Below are positions 43,319-53,360 of a stretch of 64,000 nt of DNA, in pieces (the stretch's first letter is position 1; every line of letters begins with the position of its first letter). The notes below the pieces were generated by a model, which saw nothing but the letters and a program-made list of their open reading frames with translations, was not told the origin of the DNA and searched no databases. The position numbers and the translations under genes are program-made. The stretch is from Cricetomys ansorgei (Eukaryota; Chordata; Mammalia; Rodentia; Nesomyidae): NCBI GenBank assembly GCA_026225945.1, contig JAMJFZ010001089.1, positions 3,354,501 through 3,418,500 on the forward strand, written 5' to 3'.

Positions 43319-43320
43319 AA
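43278..43320 (+). repeat. (AAAT)n microsatellite
   Basis: About ten AAAT units, 20 bases after the B2/B3 tail; probably derived from it. Confidence 0.97.
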
Positions 43321-43349
43321 GATTGTGAACCACATTTGCCATACACCAA

Positions 43350-43680
43350 TGTTAGCTTTCTGTTACTGTATCAAATACCTGAGATAATCAGCCTGAAAGG
43401 AGTTGAAAGATTGACTTTCCTCACCGATTTGGAGGGCTCAGTCCCTGGACAGTTGGCCCCATTGCTTTTGGGCCTGTGTTGAAGTTGCTCACAGTGTCAG
43501 GGTGTATCTGCAGGGAAGCAGAGGAAGGAGGAAAAGACCTGCAGCACACAGCCCTACCCAAGGGCACACTTCCCAGGACCCAAGTCATCACACCTGGTCC
43601 TTCTTCCTAAAGTTCCCACCACGTCCCAATAGTGTGTTGGCCATCCATATCTTAACATCACATGTAAGAAAACAAGCACC
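43350..43680 (-). mobile_element. MaLR-type LTR, minus strand, diverged
   Basis: 'gttagctttctgttactgta', 'tcaaatacctgagataatca', 'gatttggagggctcagtccc' and 'aggacccaagtcatcacacc' resemble an older MaLR subfamily. Confidence 0.65.
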
Positions 43681-44472
43681 TAGAACCTACCTCCACAGAA
43701 TTGGATCCCTAGCACAAAGCTGTCCTGTGAAGAGTTACAGGGCTGAATCCGCATGGGAAAACTGATGCTGTAACACTGGACGATGGCGATTTAAAATATG
43801 ACATTGGAGCATGTTTGCTGATTTTTCTAGAAGCAACCTTAGTGTGAAGGTAAGATCAGTCAGGCACGGAACTCCTCCCTTCTCTGTATATTCTTGAGTC
43901 CTAGGAATTCATGGCTTTCAGAATGCCAGTAGGTCAGAGGGCAGTAATGCTCTCAGCTTTGCGCAGTCTGACACCGGCAGGCAGCCTGCCTAGCACATTC
44001 AAAGGCTCAGTGCAGATTGCCCCTGAGGGCTGTTACTATTCAAGATTAGTGACCCACACTCTCTTGGCTATGGTCCCATGGGACTACATGTACCCTTTCT
44101 CCCGAGTGTAATCAGAGAAGGCAGTAAGAGTCTGGAGTCCTTGCACACACAGACCCCGAGAATAATGGAGAATTTCCCCATGGCTGTGCAGTGCTGTTCA
44201 GCCCCCCGCTTCCCACATCATCCAGTTCCCCACTCCGACAGCGTCACAGAAAAGCTATCTGTGCTGAGAAGGACGCAGAGCACACTGGGCCTCATGCTAA
44301 TGGTCCTCCGGATGCTTCCTGTGTGTGACTCTGTTAGGAACTCAGAAAAGGCTGTGGTGATGAAGCCTGCTCGGCTCTGTCTCTTTCTTCATTTTCTAGA
44401 CTGACCTGATCATGGAAATCTTCCTCTAAAATCCATTCGTGTCTTCTGGATTCTTTGAGACATTGACTAGAG
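43681..44472. other. Unassigned sequence
   Basis: A 108-codon frame (44078-44404) has no domain. No repeat is recognised. Confidence 0.4.
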
Positions 44473-44700
44473 CAGTGCTTCTCAACCTTCCTAACACTGC
44501 GACCCTTTAATACAGTTCCTCATGTTGTGGGGACCTCACCCCCCCACCAAACCATAAAATTATTTTCGGTGCTACTTCATAATTATAATTTTGCTGCTAT
44601 TATGAATCATAATATAAATATCTGATATACAGGACGGTCTTGGGTGACCCCTGTGAAAGGGTCATTCCACCCCCAAAGGGGATGAATGGTCTAGAAACTG
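44473..44700 (-). mobile_element. hAT-Charlie element (URR1-like), minus strand
   Basis: It starts cagtgcttctcaacc and continues 'cctcatgttgtggggacctc', 'accataaaattattttcggt', 'gctacttcataattataatt', 'ttgggtgacccctgtgaaag'. The far TIR has decayed to 'atggtctagaaactg'. Flanking octamers gactagag and gtctagaa agree at six of eight positions, fitting a hAT target-site duplication. Confidence 0.87.
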
Positions 44701-45067
44701 GTCTAGAAAAATATTGAGTTCAAGAGTCTCACTGTCTCTCTCCTTATCACAAAAAGTGCACAGTGGTGCTAACTGGGTGAATGAATATGCTATAAATTAA
44801 GGAGTGAACATGAACTTCAACTCTAGATCTTCCATAAGCCCCCTCCTATAGAAGCCTGTCCACAATGAGTCAAGTACTTGGCACCCATTCTCCCTCTCCC
44901 TATGGCCAGATATTCATGGAAGAGTCAGGAAAGGCCATCAGGAAGATCCCCTCTGGGCCCAGACTGTGTAAAAGTGCATGTTGCTAATATTCTGACTCTG
45001 ACTGGCAGAGGAAGCATGGAAGTCTGGGATTCAACATGGGCTCATGTCACTGTGGGCTCTGTGTCTG
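44701..45067. other. Unassigned sequence
   Basis: No family or exon is recognised. Confidence 0.4.
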
Positions 45068-45175
45068 TTCAGACAGGGTTTCATCAAGTAGCCCAGGCTG
45101 GCCTTGAACGCACAGTCCTTCTGCTTCAGCCTCCTCTGCGCTGGCTTTATAGGTAGGCACTCTGTATTGCACCTT
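45068..45175 (-). mobile_element. B1 SINE, minus strand, truncated
   Basis: 'cagacagggtttcatcaagt', 'agcccaggctggccttgaac', 'ctgcttcagcctcctctgcg' are antisense B1 landmarks; the head is lost. Confidence 0.82.
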
Positions 45176-45411
45176 AGACTTTGTCAGTTATAGAGGACTG
45201 AGACCACCTGACAAGCTGAGCTATCTGGTTGCAAGCCGTCCTCCATGACCCACCTCTCACCCTAGTGCCCCCCACGGCAATATGATGTTTATGCAGCAGG
45301 GGGAAAATGTGTGTTGGGTGTGTTTCGGGTCCACAGTTCCTTCTCCAAACACTTGGGACAAGTGTGTTGTCAAATTCTGCCCTTTGAAGAGAGATAATGA
45401 GTCGTGTGCAC

Positions 45412-45730
45412 CGTTGCAGAAGTTTATTTTCAGTTATGCTTAAAATGGTTGTTTTGTGCATTGCTGGGTGAGAGCTGCCTAGGTCTTGGACTTTGCGTGT
45501 TTTACGTAAAAGATGTTTGATTGCTCGTGAGCGCCATGTGCTATGAATAGAACGCCTGAGGAGCTTAGGTGCCAATAAAAAACCCTTAGAGGAGATGCTC
45601 AGGGTTTTAGCATCCAGGAGGGCACCGGCCATGATAATGGTTCGCTCTGCTGAGGTCTGAAAGGGTTTGCACCTATGAAGTGCCTCCGTGTCTTCCTTGG
45701 TGAGCCACCACAGCAGAGTGCTCCTACAGT
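45412..45730 (-). mobile_element. LTR-like repeat 'A', copy 2, minus strand
   Basis: This is the inverted partner of 37565-37896 (see there for the shared blocks). The plus strand shows the antisense polyadenylation signal in 'agtttattttcag' (45421-45433). Outside the aligned interval the two loci do not match, so the interval is close to the unit's real limits. A 187-codon minus-strand frame (45174-45737) runs through it. Given this origin that frame is not called as a gene. Confidence 0.7.
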
Positions 45731-46440
45731 GCACCATTATGGTGCTGATCCCTTCTTACAATCCCTGAAGCACTGTCCTAAACTCACAGGTAAGCATTTC
45801 CTCAGCAAAACGTGGCGATCCACAGCGAGAGAACACAGTCTATAGAGAGCTCCCCGTCGGTTCGGGTCAGGCTCTGCTGGGGTCGTGGGCTCTAGGACCT
45901 AGTTCACATTAGAGTCTCACAGCTGTCTGGGTTGTGGAGAGGACCACACGGGCCTTTGCCGGCCTTTGAGTGAGGATGCTTGCTTGCTGCAGGAAAAGAT
46001 GGTGGGCTGGGTCTCTCGGTTGATCCAAGAGCTTCCCATCAAGATGAGGGAAAGTCACATCTCCAGGGTACCACCTTCAGTGCTCTTACTTCAAACAGTG
46101 AATTTTCCAGTCTGAGTTAGGGCCAAGGTTCCTTAGGGCAATAACATCATCTGCTCAGATATGGAATCGCCAGAAAAGGAATCCGTATTTTCCCATGAAG
46201 GATACGTAACTACTTCAATCTTTTCTTTTCATCCAGTGGCCCAAAAAAGAGGGGGGTTTCCAGAGCAGATGATAGAAGAACACAAGCTCACTACGTTGTC
46301 CACCAGCAAATTTCCAAAATCACTGAAAAGCCGGGGCTTTAGTTCAGTAGGATCAGCAAGGTGGCGGGCTTCTCTCCTCGGTGGCGTCTGTGAACTCAAA
46401 TAGCATTCTGTCTGAGTTCCAGCTTAAAGGCTTCAAGGTC
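45731..46440. other. Unassigned sequence beside repeat A
   Basis: It may be internal or flanking retroelement sequence. An 80-codon frame (46161-46403, plus) has no domain. Confidence 0.35.
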
Positions 46441-46444
46441 TAAC

Positions 46445-47295
46445 CTAAAAATGAATAAATAAAAAGAGTCAAACGCAAACTCTCATCTTCCAGTTTTCAA
46501 GGTGTCAGCACAATTTTAGTGAAATTCTCACAATGCAATCATCATTCGCCTTAATGAGCAAGGTATACACACGACACAGTGTGGACCACTTGGCCACAGT
46601 GCTAATCACACAGTGACAGGTGTCCCCACTCTCACAGTGGGATTGTAACTACCCAATCTAGAATATTGTTGTAATATAATGCTGGAGGATTTTGCTTATA
46701 AAGTAGCTGTGGTTTATTCATTAGTGTTCAAGCCGAGTTGAAACACTAAGATTGTGATTTCTCCGCACCAGGCCGTGGGCAAGCTGACACATTACCCTAC
46801 TACAGGTGACACCATGCCTCACTCATCAGACTGATCAGATTCCTGACTGCTTTCAGAGATCTGCAGACTTAACAGCTCACGGGTCCTGAATCATCCATGT
46901 CTGTGTTTTCAGCCCATCAGAACCAGGTCATGGCAATTCGGCCCAGACTTCTCAGATAATAGGCCAATTATATTATGTCACCCGAGACCTGATCTCACCA
47001 GATCACTGCGCCTATTAATCGCAAAGGGGAATTTCCTGAACCTCATACCCAGCTGGGGATTTAGGACAATGACTTCCTCTCCACTCATCTGTAATTCCTG
47101 AAAACACTAAGGTGCCGATTATGGTTATGTGGATTTCTCTCTAAGTCTCCCAAGGCTGAACACCCGAGGCGGTTGTGGTTGCCGAGCAAAGTGATGTCAA
47201 TGGTGAAGGCAACTTGCATCCAGCAACTCAGGTGGGGCTTGCTTCTAGTGAGCAGTGGGCATCAAGGAAAATACTAGGAGCACCTGCAGGATGGG
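46445..47295. other. Repeat-free block
   Basis: About 850 bases without any recognisable SINE, LTR or simple repeat. It is AT-rich with balanced composition and includes homeodomain-like 'attaatcg' and GATA-like 'cagataat' words near 46955-47025. It may be conserved non-coding DNA; this cannot be decided here. Confidence 0.35.
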
Positions 47296-47620
47296 CTAGT
47301 CAACTTCTGGTTACCGTAACAGATACCTGACACCATCAAATTATAAAGAGAAAAGGGTTGCAGTGGCTCACAGTTTGGGGGGCTTTAATCTATAGCCTGT
47401 TGACCCCATTGCATTTTTTTTGGAGATAAAAATCTTCTATGTAGCTCAGGCTAGCCTCAGTCTTAAAGCTCTCCTATTTTTACCTCTTCTCCCAACTTTG
47501 TTCGTTTGTTAGAAGGTACTAACTCTTAAAGAGCACCCTGTCTCCCAATAGTGTCACCCAGGGGACCAAGCTTTAACAATCGGGCCACTAAGGTCATTCA
47601 ACATCCAAACTGTAACAGAA
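47296..47620 (-). mobile_element. MaLR-type LTR, minus strand, split by a B1
   Basis: Left part: 'gtcaacttctggttaccgta', 'acagatacctgacaccatca', 'ggctcacagtttggggggct', 'gttgaccccattgcat'. Right part after the B1: 'aaagagcaccctgtctccca', 'atagtgtcacccaggggacc', 'catccaaactgtaacag'. The two parts are in register. Confidence 0.75.
47413..47512 (-). mobile_element. B1 SINE inserted in the MaLR LTR
   Basis: 'tttttttggagataaaaatc', 'ttctatgtagctcaggctag', 'cctcagtcttaaagctctcc' is an antisense B1, head truncated, placed inside the LTR. Confidence 0.7.
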
Positions 47621-48804
47621 AAAAAAAAAATCTAAAATGCTGCCACCACCCTTCCCCCACCACCGACACAGCCACGGTTTGCACTATGTCCAAGCAGAGG
47701 GACAAAACCAGAGCTGAACAACTTGGTGTAGAGAGGCCTGTGGGCGATGTCTGGCTCTGTGTAGCGTGAGATACTCCTGCTCTCCAGTACTGGTGACCTG
47801 GTGGGAACATGCAGAGAGAATAGAGTGTATGTCAGGTGGCTGTGAGGGAAAACCCCCAAAGAAGAGGCAATTTCTAAGACAGCCTATATGGGTAGACTAC
47901 AGAAGGCCTTAACATGGTACCTAGAACACTCGAGGACCCCATAAAATACCACCCTGGCTTCCTGGCCCGCCCTCTCCAGGTACTATCTGCTTCATCTTGC
48001 CATCCTCTGGGTGTCCTCGAGTCCAAGTACTGTACTGGAACGCTTGCTCAGAAATCTTAAAACTCAGAACTTGGTATTAAGATAACAAATAAAAATGATT
48101 GGCAGCTCTCTTCGGGTCTTCACTTTGAAAATAAAGAAGGAACAATGGTCAGGCAAAAGTGTTGTGGCCACAGGTAGCCTAGCAAGCTGTCTGGGCTGCA
48201 ACTGATACTCGCCCAAGCATAAGGCCATTAAGAAGCTCATCACCAATATTCCATGAGGAACATTCTAGAATCAGATACCTTTGACACCTCCCTGCACTTC
48301 CCAACCTGTCTGTGAAGTTCTTCACCACAGGGTTTTTGCCACTCACAGGAAGGTGGCCAGGAATGACCTCATAAAGACAGGGCAGAACCCCTAACCCCTA
48401 TTTACACCTGTGCATGTGAAAGGTCTTGTAAGGAGTTGAGTCCTAAGGACAGAAAAATGAAACTCGGTTCTCTTCTTAAATATAAAGAACACACTTTAAA
48501 TGACTGGCCATTTAGAAAAGAATGAATTTCTATCTATAGAATACTTTCAAGATGACAAAATTATAGGGCTCGAGGACAGATCGGTAGACATCGGGGTTCA
48601 TTTAGAAAGTAGGGAAGGGGGGGTAGGAGAGTACCCTGTGGTGGTGGCCAGTTCTGTATTTGAGTTATGAAAATGTATTGCCAGTTCTGTGCGATGAAAC
48701 CCCACAGGCCTAGAGATGGTCCCATGACTTCTTAGCTTTACGCTGGTGGAAGAGCTGCGTGCAGCTGGTGGGAACAGGACTTGGAATCTTTATATTGGAC
48801 TCTT
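47621..48804. other. Unassigned sequence
   Basis: A 12-base A run (47620-47631 area) follows the LTR. No exon or family is recognised over the rest. Confidence 0.4.
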
Positions 48805-48805
48805 C

Positions 48806-48956
48806 AGTCTCTCTGTCTCTGTCTCTGTCTCTCTCTGTCTCTCTGTGTGCCATACATACATACACAGAGAGAGAGAGAGAGAGAGAGACAGAGACACAGA
48901 GACACAGAGAGAGAAAGAGAAAGAGAGAGAGAGAGAGACAGAGAGACAGAGAGATT
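48806..48956. repeat. Inverted CT-rich/GA-rich tract (potential long hairpin)
   Basis: About 48806-48853 is made of tctctg/tctg units. After a spacer 'tgccatacatacatac', 48866-48956 is made of agag/acagag units, the complement of the first arm. The arms can pair over roughly 45 bases with internal slippage. Spurious frames of 72-216 codons arise from it. Confidence 0.93.
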
Positions 48957-48974
48957 CCCTCTAGAATGCTCAGA

Positions 48975-49240
48975 TGTTGAAAACTCAGTTCCCCACTCTG
49001 AGGTATTATTGGGAGGTGATGGATCCTTAAGGAAAGGGGCCTCATGGAAGGAAAGGAAGTCACTGGGAGTATGCCCTTGATGGATACTAGGATTGCACCT
49101 CTTCCTGCCTCTCTTTTTGTCTTCTGGGGACCAGGAAGTGAACAAGTTTGCTCCACCACACGTGCTGCCTCGGTATAGGCTCCAAAGTAGCAGGGTCAAG
49201 ACTTCACCGAAACCTGTGGAAACGCCATGGGCAGCCGTGT
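48975..49240 (+). mobile_element. Old MaLR LTR, plus strand
   Basis: 'gaaaactcagttccccactc', 'tgaggtattattgggaggtg', 'aaaggggcctcatggaagga' and 'aggaagtgaacaagtttgct' follow an older MaLR LTR, 5' end joined to the GA tract. Confidence 0.6.
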
Positions 49241-50164
49241 GAAGCTGATTCCCACCCACCCTTCTGCCGGGCAGCAGCAACCGGATGCAGCTCCCAAGAA
49301 GAACGATCGTGACCACGAGGAGAAACACGCTATGATGTGCCACAGGGTTAGGTGGCTGAGGCGTTTTCAACCCAAAACCCAGGTTCTGACGGTTCATCTG
49401 TGTATCAACACATCGCCGTTTACAGAACACTTGTACACGTAACAGTGAGAACATGGGAAACTGAGCTCTGAATGACCTCTGGAAGGCCGATCTCCAGGTT
49501 AGACATCATTCTAATTCTGTAAGATATCACCCAGGGGAAAACCGGATAAAGGGCAATAGGACCTTGTCCATCATTCTGCAACTTCCTGTGAATCTATAAG
49601 TACCTCATAACCAACATTTTCAATGGCTGAATCCATGAACGAGTCACATAAGTGATTTGTCCAACAGTCATATTAAGCACAGATATATGGACAAACTACA
49701 AATACTGTTAATATCAACTGTTTGTTCAGAACAACATCTCTCATATCTCACTATGGATGAGGCAGACTCCCATAAATAATCATCACTTTGTGAAAGGTAA
49801 CTCCAGAGTTACCCTGCATGTTGTTTTTACAAAGAACAGTTCCAGGACTATGCGGTGTTCAACCCGTGCAGCAGCATGCAAGAGCCAGATTGTATGCTTC
49901 AGTATATTTCGGTCAGCTACTGCAGAGGATAAATCTCAGCGATTGTCTTTTTGCTGATTTTTCTTATCATCCTAGCGGTATGATTTATTCTGCTGCTCAG
50001 ACTGGCCCTCCTCTCTCAAGCTAGCCTGGCTTGGCAAATAATCAGCACTGATGTCTTGACTACAGAGAATTCTCAGGTTCTCAACCTGCAATTGCTTGAA
50101 GTTCAGACTCAAAACAGAGTTTTTCTTTATTAAGTGGCCCTTTATTGAACAGTTACTTCTGCTG
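49241..50164. other. Unassigned sequence
   Basis: No family or exon is recognised. Confidence 0.4.
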
Positions 50165-50290
50165 TGAAACCTCAGCTCTAGAGAGCTTGTGGCAGGAAGA
50201 TTTTATGGAGGTACAAGTGACATAGGTATGGAGACCAGCAGAGGCTACATAGTGACACCTAGTCTCAAGTAAATAAATAAAGATGAATTT
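50165..50290 (+). mobile_element. Old B1-like SINE, plus strand
   Basis: 'cttgtggcaggaagatttta', 'gaccagcagaggctacatag', 'tgacacctagtctcaagtaa' and an AAAT-rich end resemble a PB1-type monomer. Confidence 0.5.
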
Positions 50291-50344
50291 CTGCATTGGA
50301 GTTACTCTAACTACAATTAACCCTAAGTCACATATGCATTTTCC

Positions 50345-50640
50345 CTTGGTATCTTTAGGGGTTTGTCCGTACACCCCAAGAACTGAGGCCATACAGTTTC
50401 TTTTGTAAACAGTATGTTATTTGTATAAGCTACGCACATTCTGGCAAATACTTTAAACCACCTCTAGATGGCTTATAGTAAATAACAGAAAAATGCTATG
50501 TAATTTTTGTTCTGCTATATCATTTGAGAAATAATAACAAGGGGAGATGTCTGTACACGATCAGCACAAGCCCAGCTTTCTTTCTGAATATTTTCCGTAT
50601 ACAGTCGGTAGAATCTAAGACAAGACCCAGTGCACAGCAT
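50345..50640 (+). mobile_element. Tigger-like MITE, copy 2, plus strand
   Basis: 'tatttgtataagctacgcac', 'tactttaaaccacctctaga', 'tggcttatagtaaataacag', 'aatgctatgtaat', then 'gagatgtctgtacacgatca', 'gcacaagcccagctttcttt', 'ctgaatattttccgtataca'. This is the same ordered element as at 3.2 and 61.0 kb, including the long 3' TIR region. Confidence 0.75.
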
Positions 50641-51189
50641 CCAACCATGGCCCTTGGCTGGCTGGGGACATGCATTGTTCAATCTGTTGGTGTGTTGGCC
50701 ACTTGTGATTGTACGGTTCACAGTGGGGCCAGTCACAGTAGAAGCCCAATATGGTCCAGGAAGGAAGTACAGATTCGTTCTGAGAGAAGTGAGCAATGAA
50801 CGGGATGAGGAAGAGGCCGCAGGGGCAGATAGAAAAAGGGCTGCACAGGTGAGTCGGGCTTGAGTCTGTGACTCACACGGGGCTTCCCTTTGTCAGGAGG
50901 GTGGGGCAGGTAGAGCATGCCCAGGGCCGTGGAACCCACACCCAACACCAGCTCTTCTCTGCTCTGCTCCTCCCATCCCCGGGTCCCATCAGACACAGGT
51001 GTAAGGGATGCACAAAGCTGCTTCTTCAGCAGCAAACTGGCACAATGCCTCCCGTGAGCTCAGGCTTGGCACTTCCCCTACACTCATAACAGGAGTCTAA
51101 CCGTGAAAAGTTTGAGAATGAATAAAAGAGGGTGGAGCAGGGTGACCTTTAAGGTCCCGGATCTAAAGACTTTCCTGGAGCAACTTTCA
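50641..51189. other. Unassigned sequence
   Basis: Overlapping frames of 70-100 codons on both strands carry no domain. No repeat is recognised. Confidence 0.4.
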
Positions 51190-51213
51190 TCTCAACACGT
51201 GTACACACCTGTG

Positions 51214-51708
51214 CTCATGCACACACACACACACACCCTGCGAGTCATATACCATACACATACACTATTCATATGCACACATATACACACACACACACCA
51301 TACAAGTCACACACAGTGCACATACACTATTCATATGCACACAGACACACAGACACACACACTATATAAGTCACACACCATGCACATACATAAACATTAT
51401 TCATATGCCCACACACATATACACACACACACCATACGAGTCACACACCATGTACATACATAAACGCTATTCATATGCATACACCACACACAGGCATGCA
51501 CACAGACATATATACACACACACAGACAGGCACACAGACATATACACACCACACACAGACATGCACACAGACATATATACACCATATACCTTTCACCATG
51601 CACATACATATATACATACCACACACTGCATATACCATACACACTACATAAGGCACCACAGCCCACATACACTACTACACACACACACACACACACACAC
51701 ACCACAAG
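51214..51708 (+). repeat. CA-rich minisatellite with 62-70 bp higher-order unit
   Basis: The word ttcatatgc recurs at 51268, 51330, 51400 and 51470, spacings 62, 70 and 70 bases. It lies within units that also share 'cgagtcacacaccatgcaca' and 'tacataaac'. The unit then gives way to shorter 'gacatgcacacagacatata' units and a pure CA run (51676-51702). Confidence 0.95.
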
Positions 51709-51884
51709 ATGCTCACCCACTCCTGGAATTTTTCTGTTGACTCCACCCCCCTAGACTCCCCTGATTTGTCCTTGAAGATAAAGGAAAAGCACACACTTAA
51801 GAGAGAAAAAGGAAGGGGAACTGGAGGAGAAGCCAGAGGAGAGTCCTCTCTAACCTTTTTAAACTCCAAGACAACTTTGCATCC

Positions 51885-52085
51885 CAGCTGCAAACTTCCC
51901 AGCTGTGTGGCCTTGTCGTTATCCCTCTGTGCCTTACTGACCTCGTTTATAAAATGGAGCCCGTGAGAACAAGGCCGAGGAGGCAGAGGAGATCGCGACC
52001 TCATAGGATTTGGAGGAGGCTGGAACGTGTTGTTGTGCATGGAAACACAAAGGAGTGCAATGCACACAGGAGCGTTCAATACTCC
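51885..52085 (+). mobile_element. MIR SINE, plus strand
   Basis: 'cccagctgtgtggccttgtc', 'gttatccctctgtgccttac', 'tgacctcgtttataaaatgg' and 'cctcataggatttggaggag' follow the MIR core and its 3' half. One of the best-preserved MIR copies here. A 203-codon minus-strand frame across it is not a gene. Confidence 0.8.
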
Positions 52086-52274
52086 GAAGACATTCTTATC
52101 AACGCTGGCTGGAAACTCCTGCACACTCTCCAGAAACTCAGTTCCCCCTTCACTTCCTCCCCAGCACCCTTTCACTTGTCTTCCCATACCCTTTCCTGTC
52201 AGGAGGTGTCCTGGCTCAGGATTGAGCACAGCAGAGTTCAGCTGGTATCGTTTGGGTAACCCCCACCCCCTGCC

Positions 52275-52630
52275 CAAAAAGCCCATGTATTAAGAATCAA
52301 TCTCTGAGATGCTACTGGGAGATGGTGGAATCTTTAGGAGGGGAAAGGTGGTAGGTGGAAGTTAGGCCATTGGGGAATGGCCTTGAAGGGGCACCTGAGA
52401 TTCCAGCTCCTCCTTCCCCCTCTTCCTCCTCCTCTTCTTTTTACCGTTCCCCTCACCCCCTCCACCACCACTCTGTTTTTGGCTTCTATGAAGTGAGCGG
52501 TCTCCTCGGTCACCACTCCCCTCATGGAGCGTTGAGTCACCACAAGTCCCAAAGCAATGGCCCAAATGACTATGAACTGAAACCTCCAAAGCAGTGACCC
52601 AAACAAACCTCTCTTTTTTCTAAACTGACA
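52275..52630 (+). mobile_element. MaLR-type LTR, plus strand, with TC-rich insert
   Basis: 'gagatgctactgggagatgg', 'tggaatctttaggagggg' and 'cactcccctcatggagcgtt', 'caatggcccaaatgactatg', 'aactgaaacctccaaagcag' give a MaLR LTR order. The TC-rich stretch 52408-52470 in the middle is expanded. Confidence 0.6.
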
Positions 52631-53270
52631 TCTCAAGGGTGTGTGTCACAGTGCCAGCAAGCTGATCAGCACACTCACCAAGATGAGATCAAACCTTAGC
52701 TGCACCCCAGCCTTGCTTGGCCAAGCACGAATCCTCCTATGCCTGTGTCATCTACCCTGCTTCCCGGTCACAGCCACGAGGACACAGAAGCAGATGCAAA
52801 TGCTTGTCCCAAGACCAGCATATACGGACAGCCTGCTCAGTTACCAGATTCCAGCACACTGGATTGCCTAATTCTGCAGTCATTCAGGTTTCTTCCACAT
52901 TCCTCCATCCTGCACACTGGTGGGCTGCAAGAGCTGTCAGGAAATAGATATTCATGGCCCCCCCCAGCCTTGTGCCCAGAGCCTTCCTCCTGACAACCCC
53001 GTGACGTGTCATCTCTTCTTGACCTCCCAGTTCCCTGTCTGCCTTTCCCAGGAATATGACTTCAGTAACAGTGTGTTGCCATGAAGATCAAAGGCAGTAG
53101 ATACACAATGCTGAAGGAAGAGGAAGAGAGGGAGGAACTTTTGGTGGGGTGGCAGGCCTTATTGTCTAGCCAACGCTGAGTGACAATTCTGACATTAGTT
53201 ACTCTGACAATTCAAGATCTATAAAGCCCACGATTCCAGAAAATACTCTGCTGACGGTGACCATTTGAGG
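52631..53270. other. Unassigned sequence
   Basis: No family or exon is recognised. Confidence 0.4.
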
Positions 53271-53271
53271 G

Positions 53272-53360
53272 AGAGTTACTTAAGTTTTCTGGGTCTCCAT
53301 TTTTTCTCTGGTAAAGCGGGCTGCTCACAGGGCTGTGGTAGAGATGGGTAGCCTGTGCCA
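53272..53360 (+). mobile_element. MIR SINE fragment, plus strand
   Basis: 'gagttacttaagttttctgg', 'gtctccattttttctctggt', 'aaagcgggctgctcaca' matches part of the MIR core. Confidence 0.55.

Noticed and set aside
45174..45737. 187-codon minus-strand open frame
   Set aside because: More than half of it coincides with LTR-like repeat A copy 2, and copy 1 does not keep the frame.
48804..49454. 216-codon minus-strand open frame
   Set aside because: It runs across an antisense MaLR LTR and the GA/CT hairpin; the C-terminal half is Ser/Leu and Arg/Asp low complexity and no domain is visible.
51214..51708. Regularly spaced repeats resembling a CRISPR array
   Set aside because: The spacing comes from CA-rich minisatellite units in a mammalian genome. 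There are no unique spacers and no cas genes.
51675..52286. 203-codon minus-strand open frame
   Set aside because: It lies antisense to a MIR relic and ends in a Cys-Val run from the CA microsatellite.
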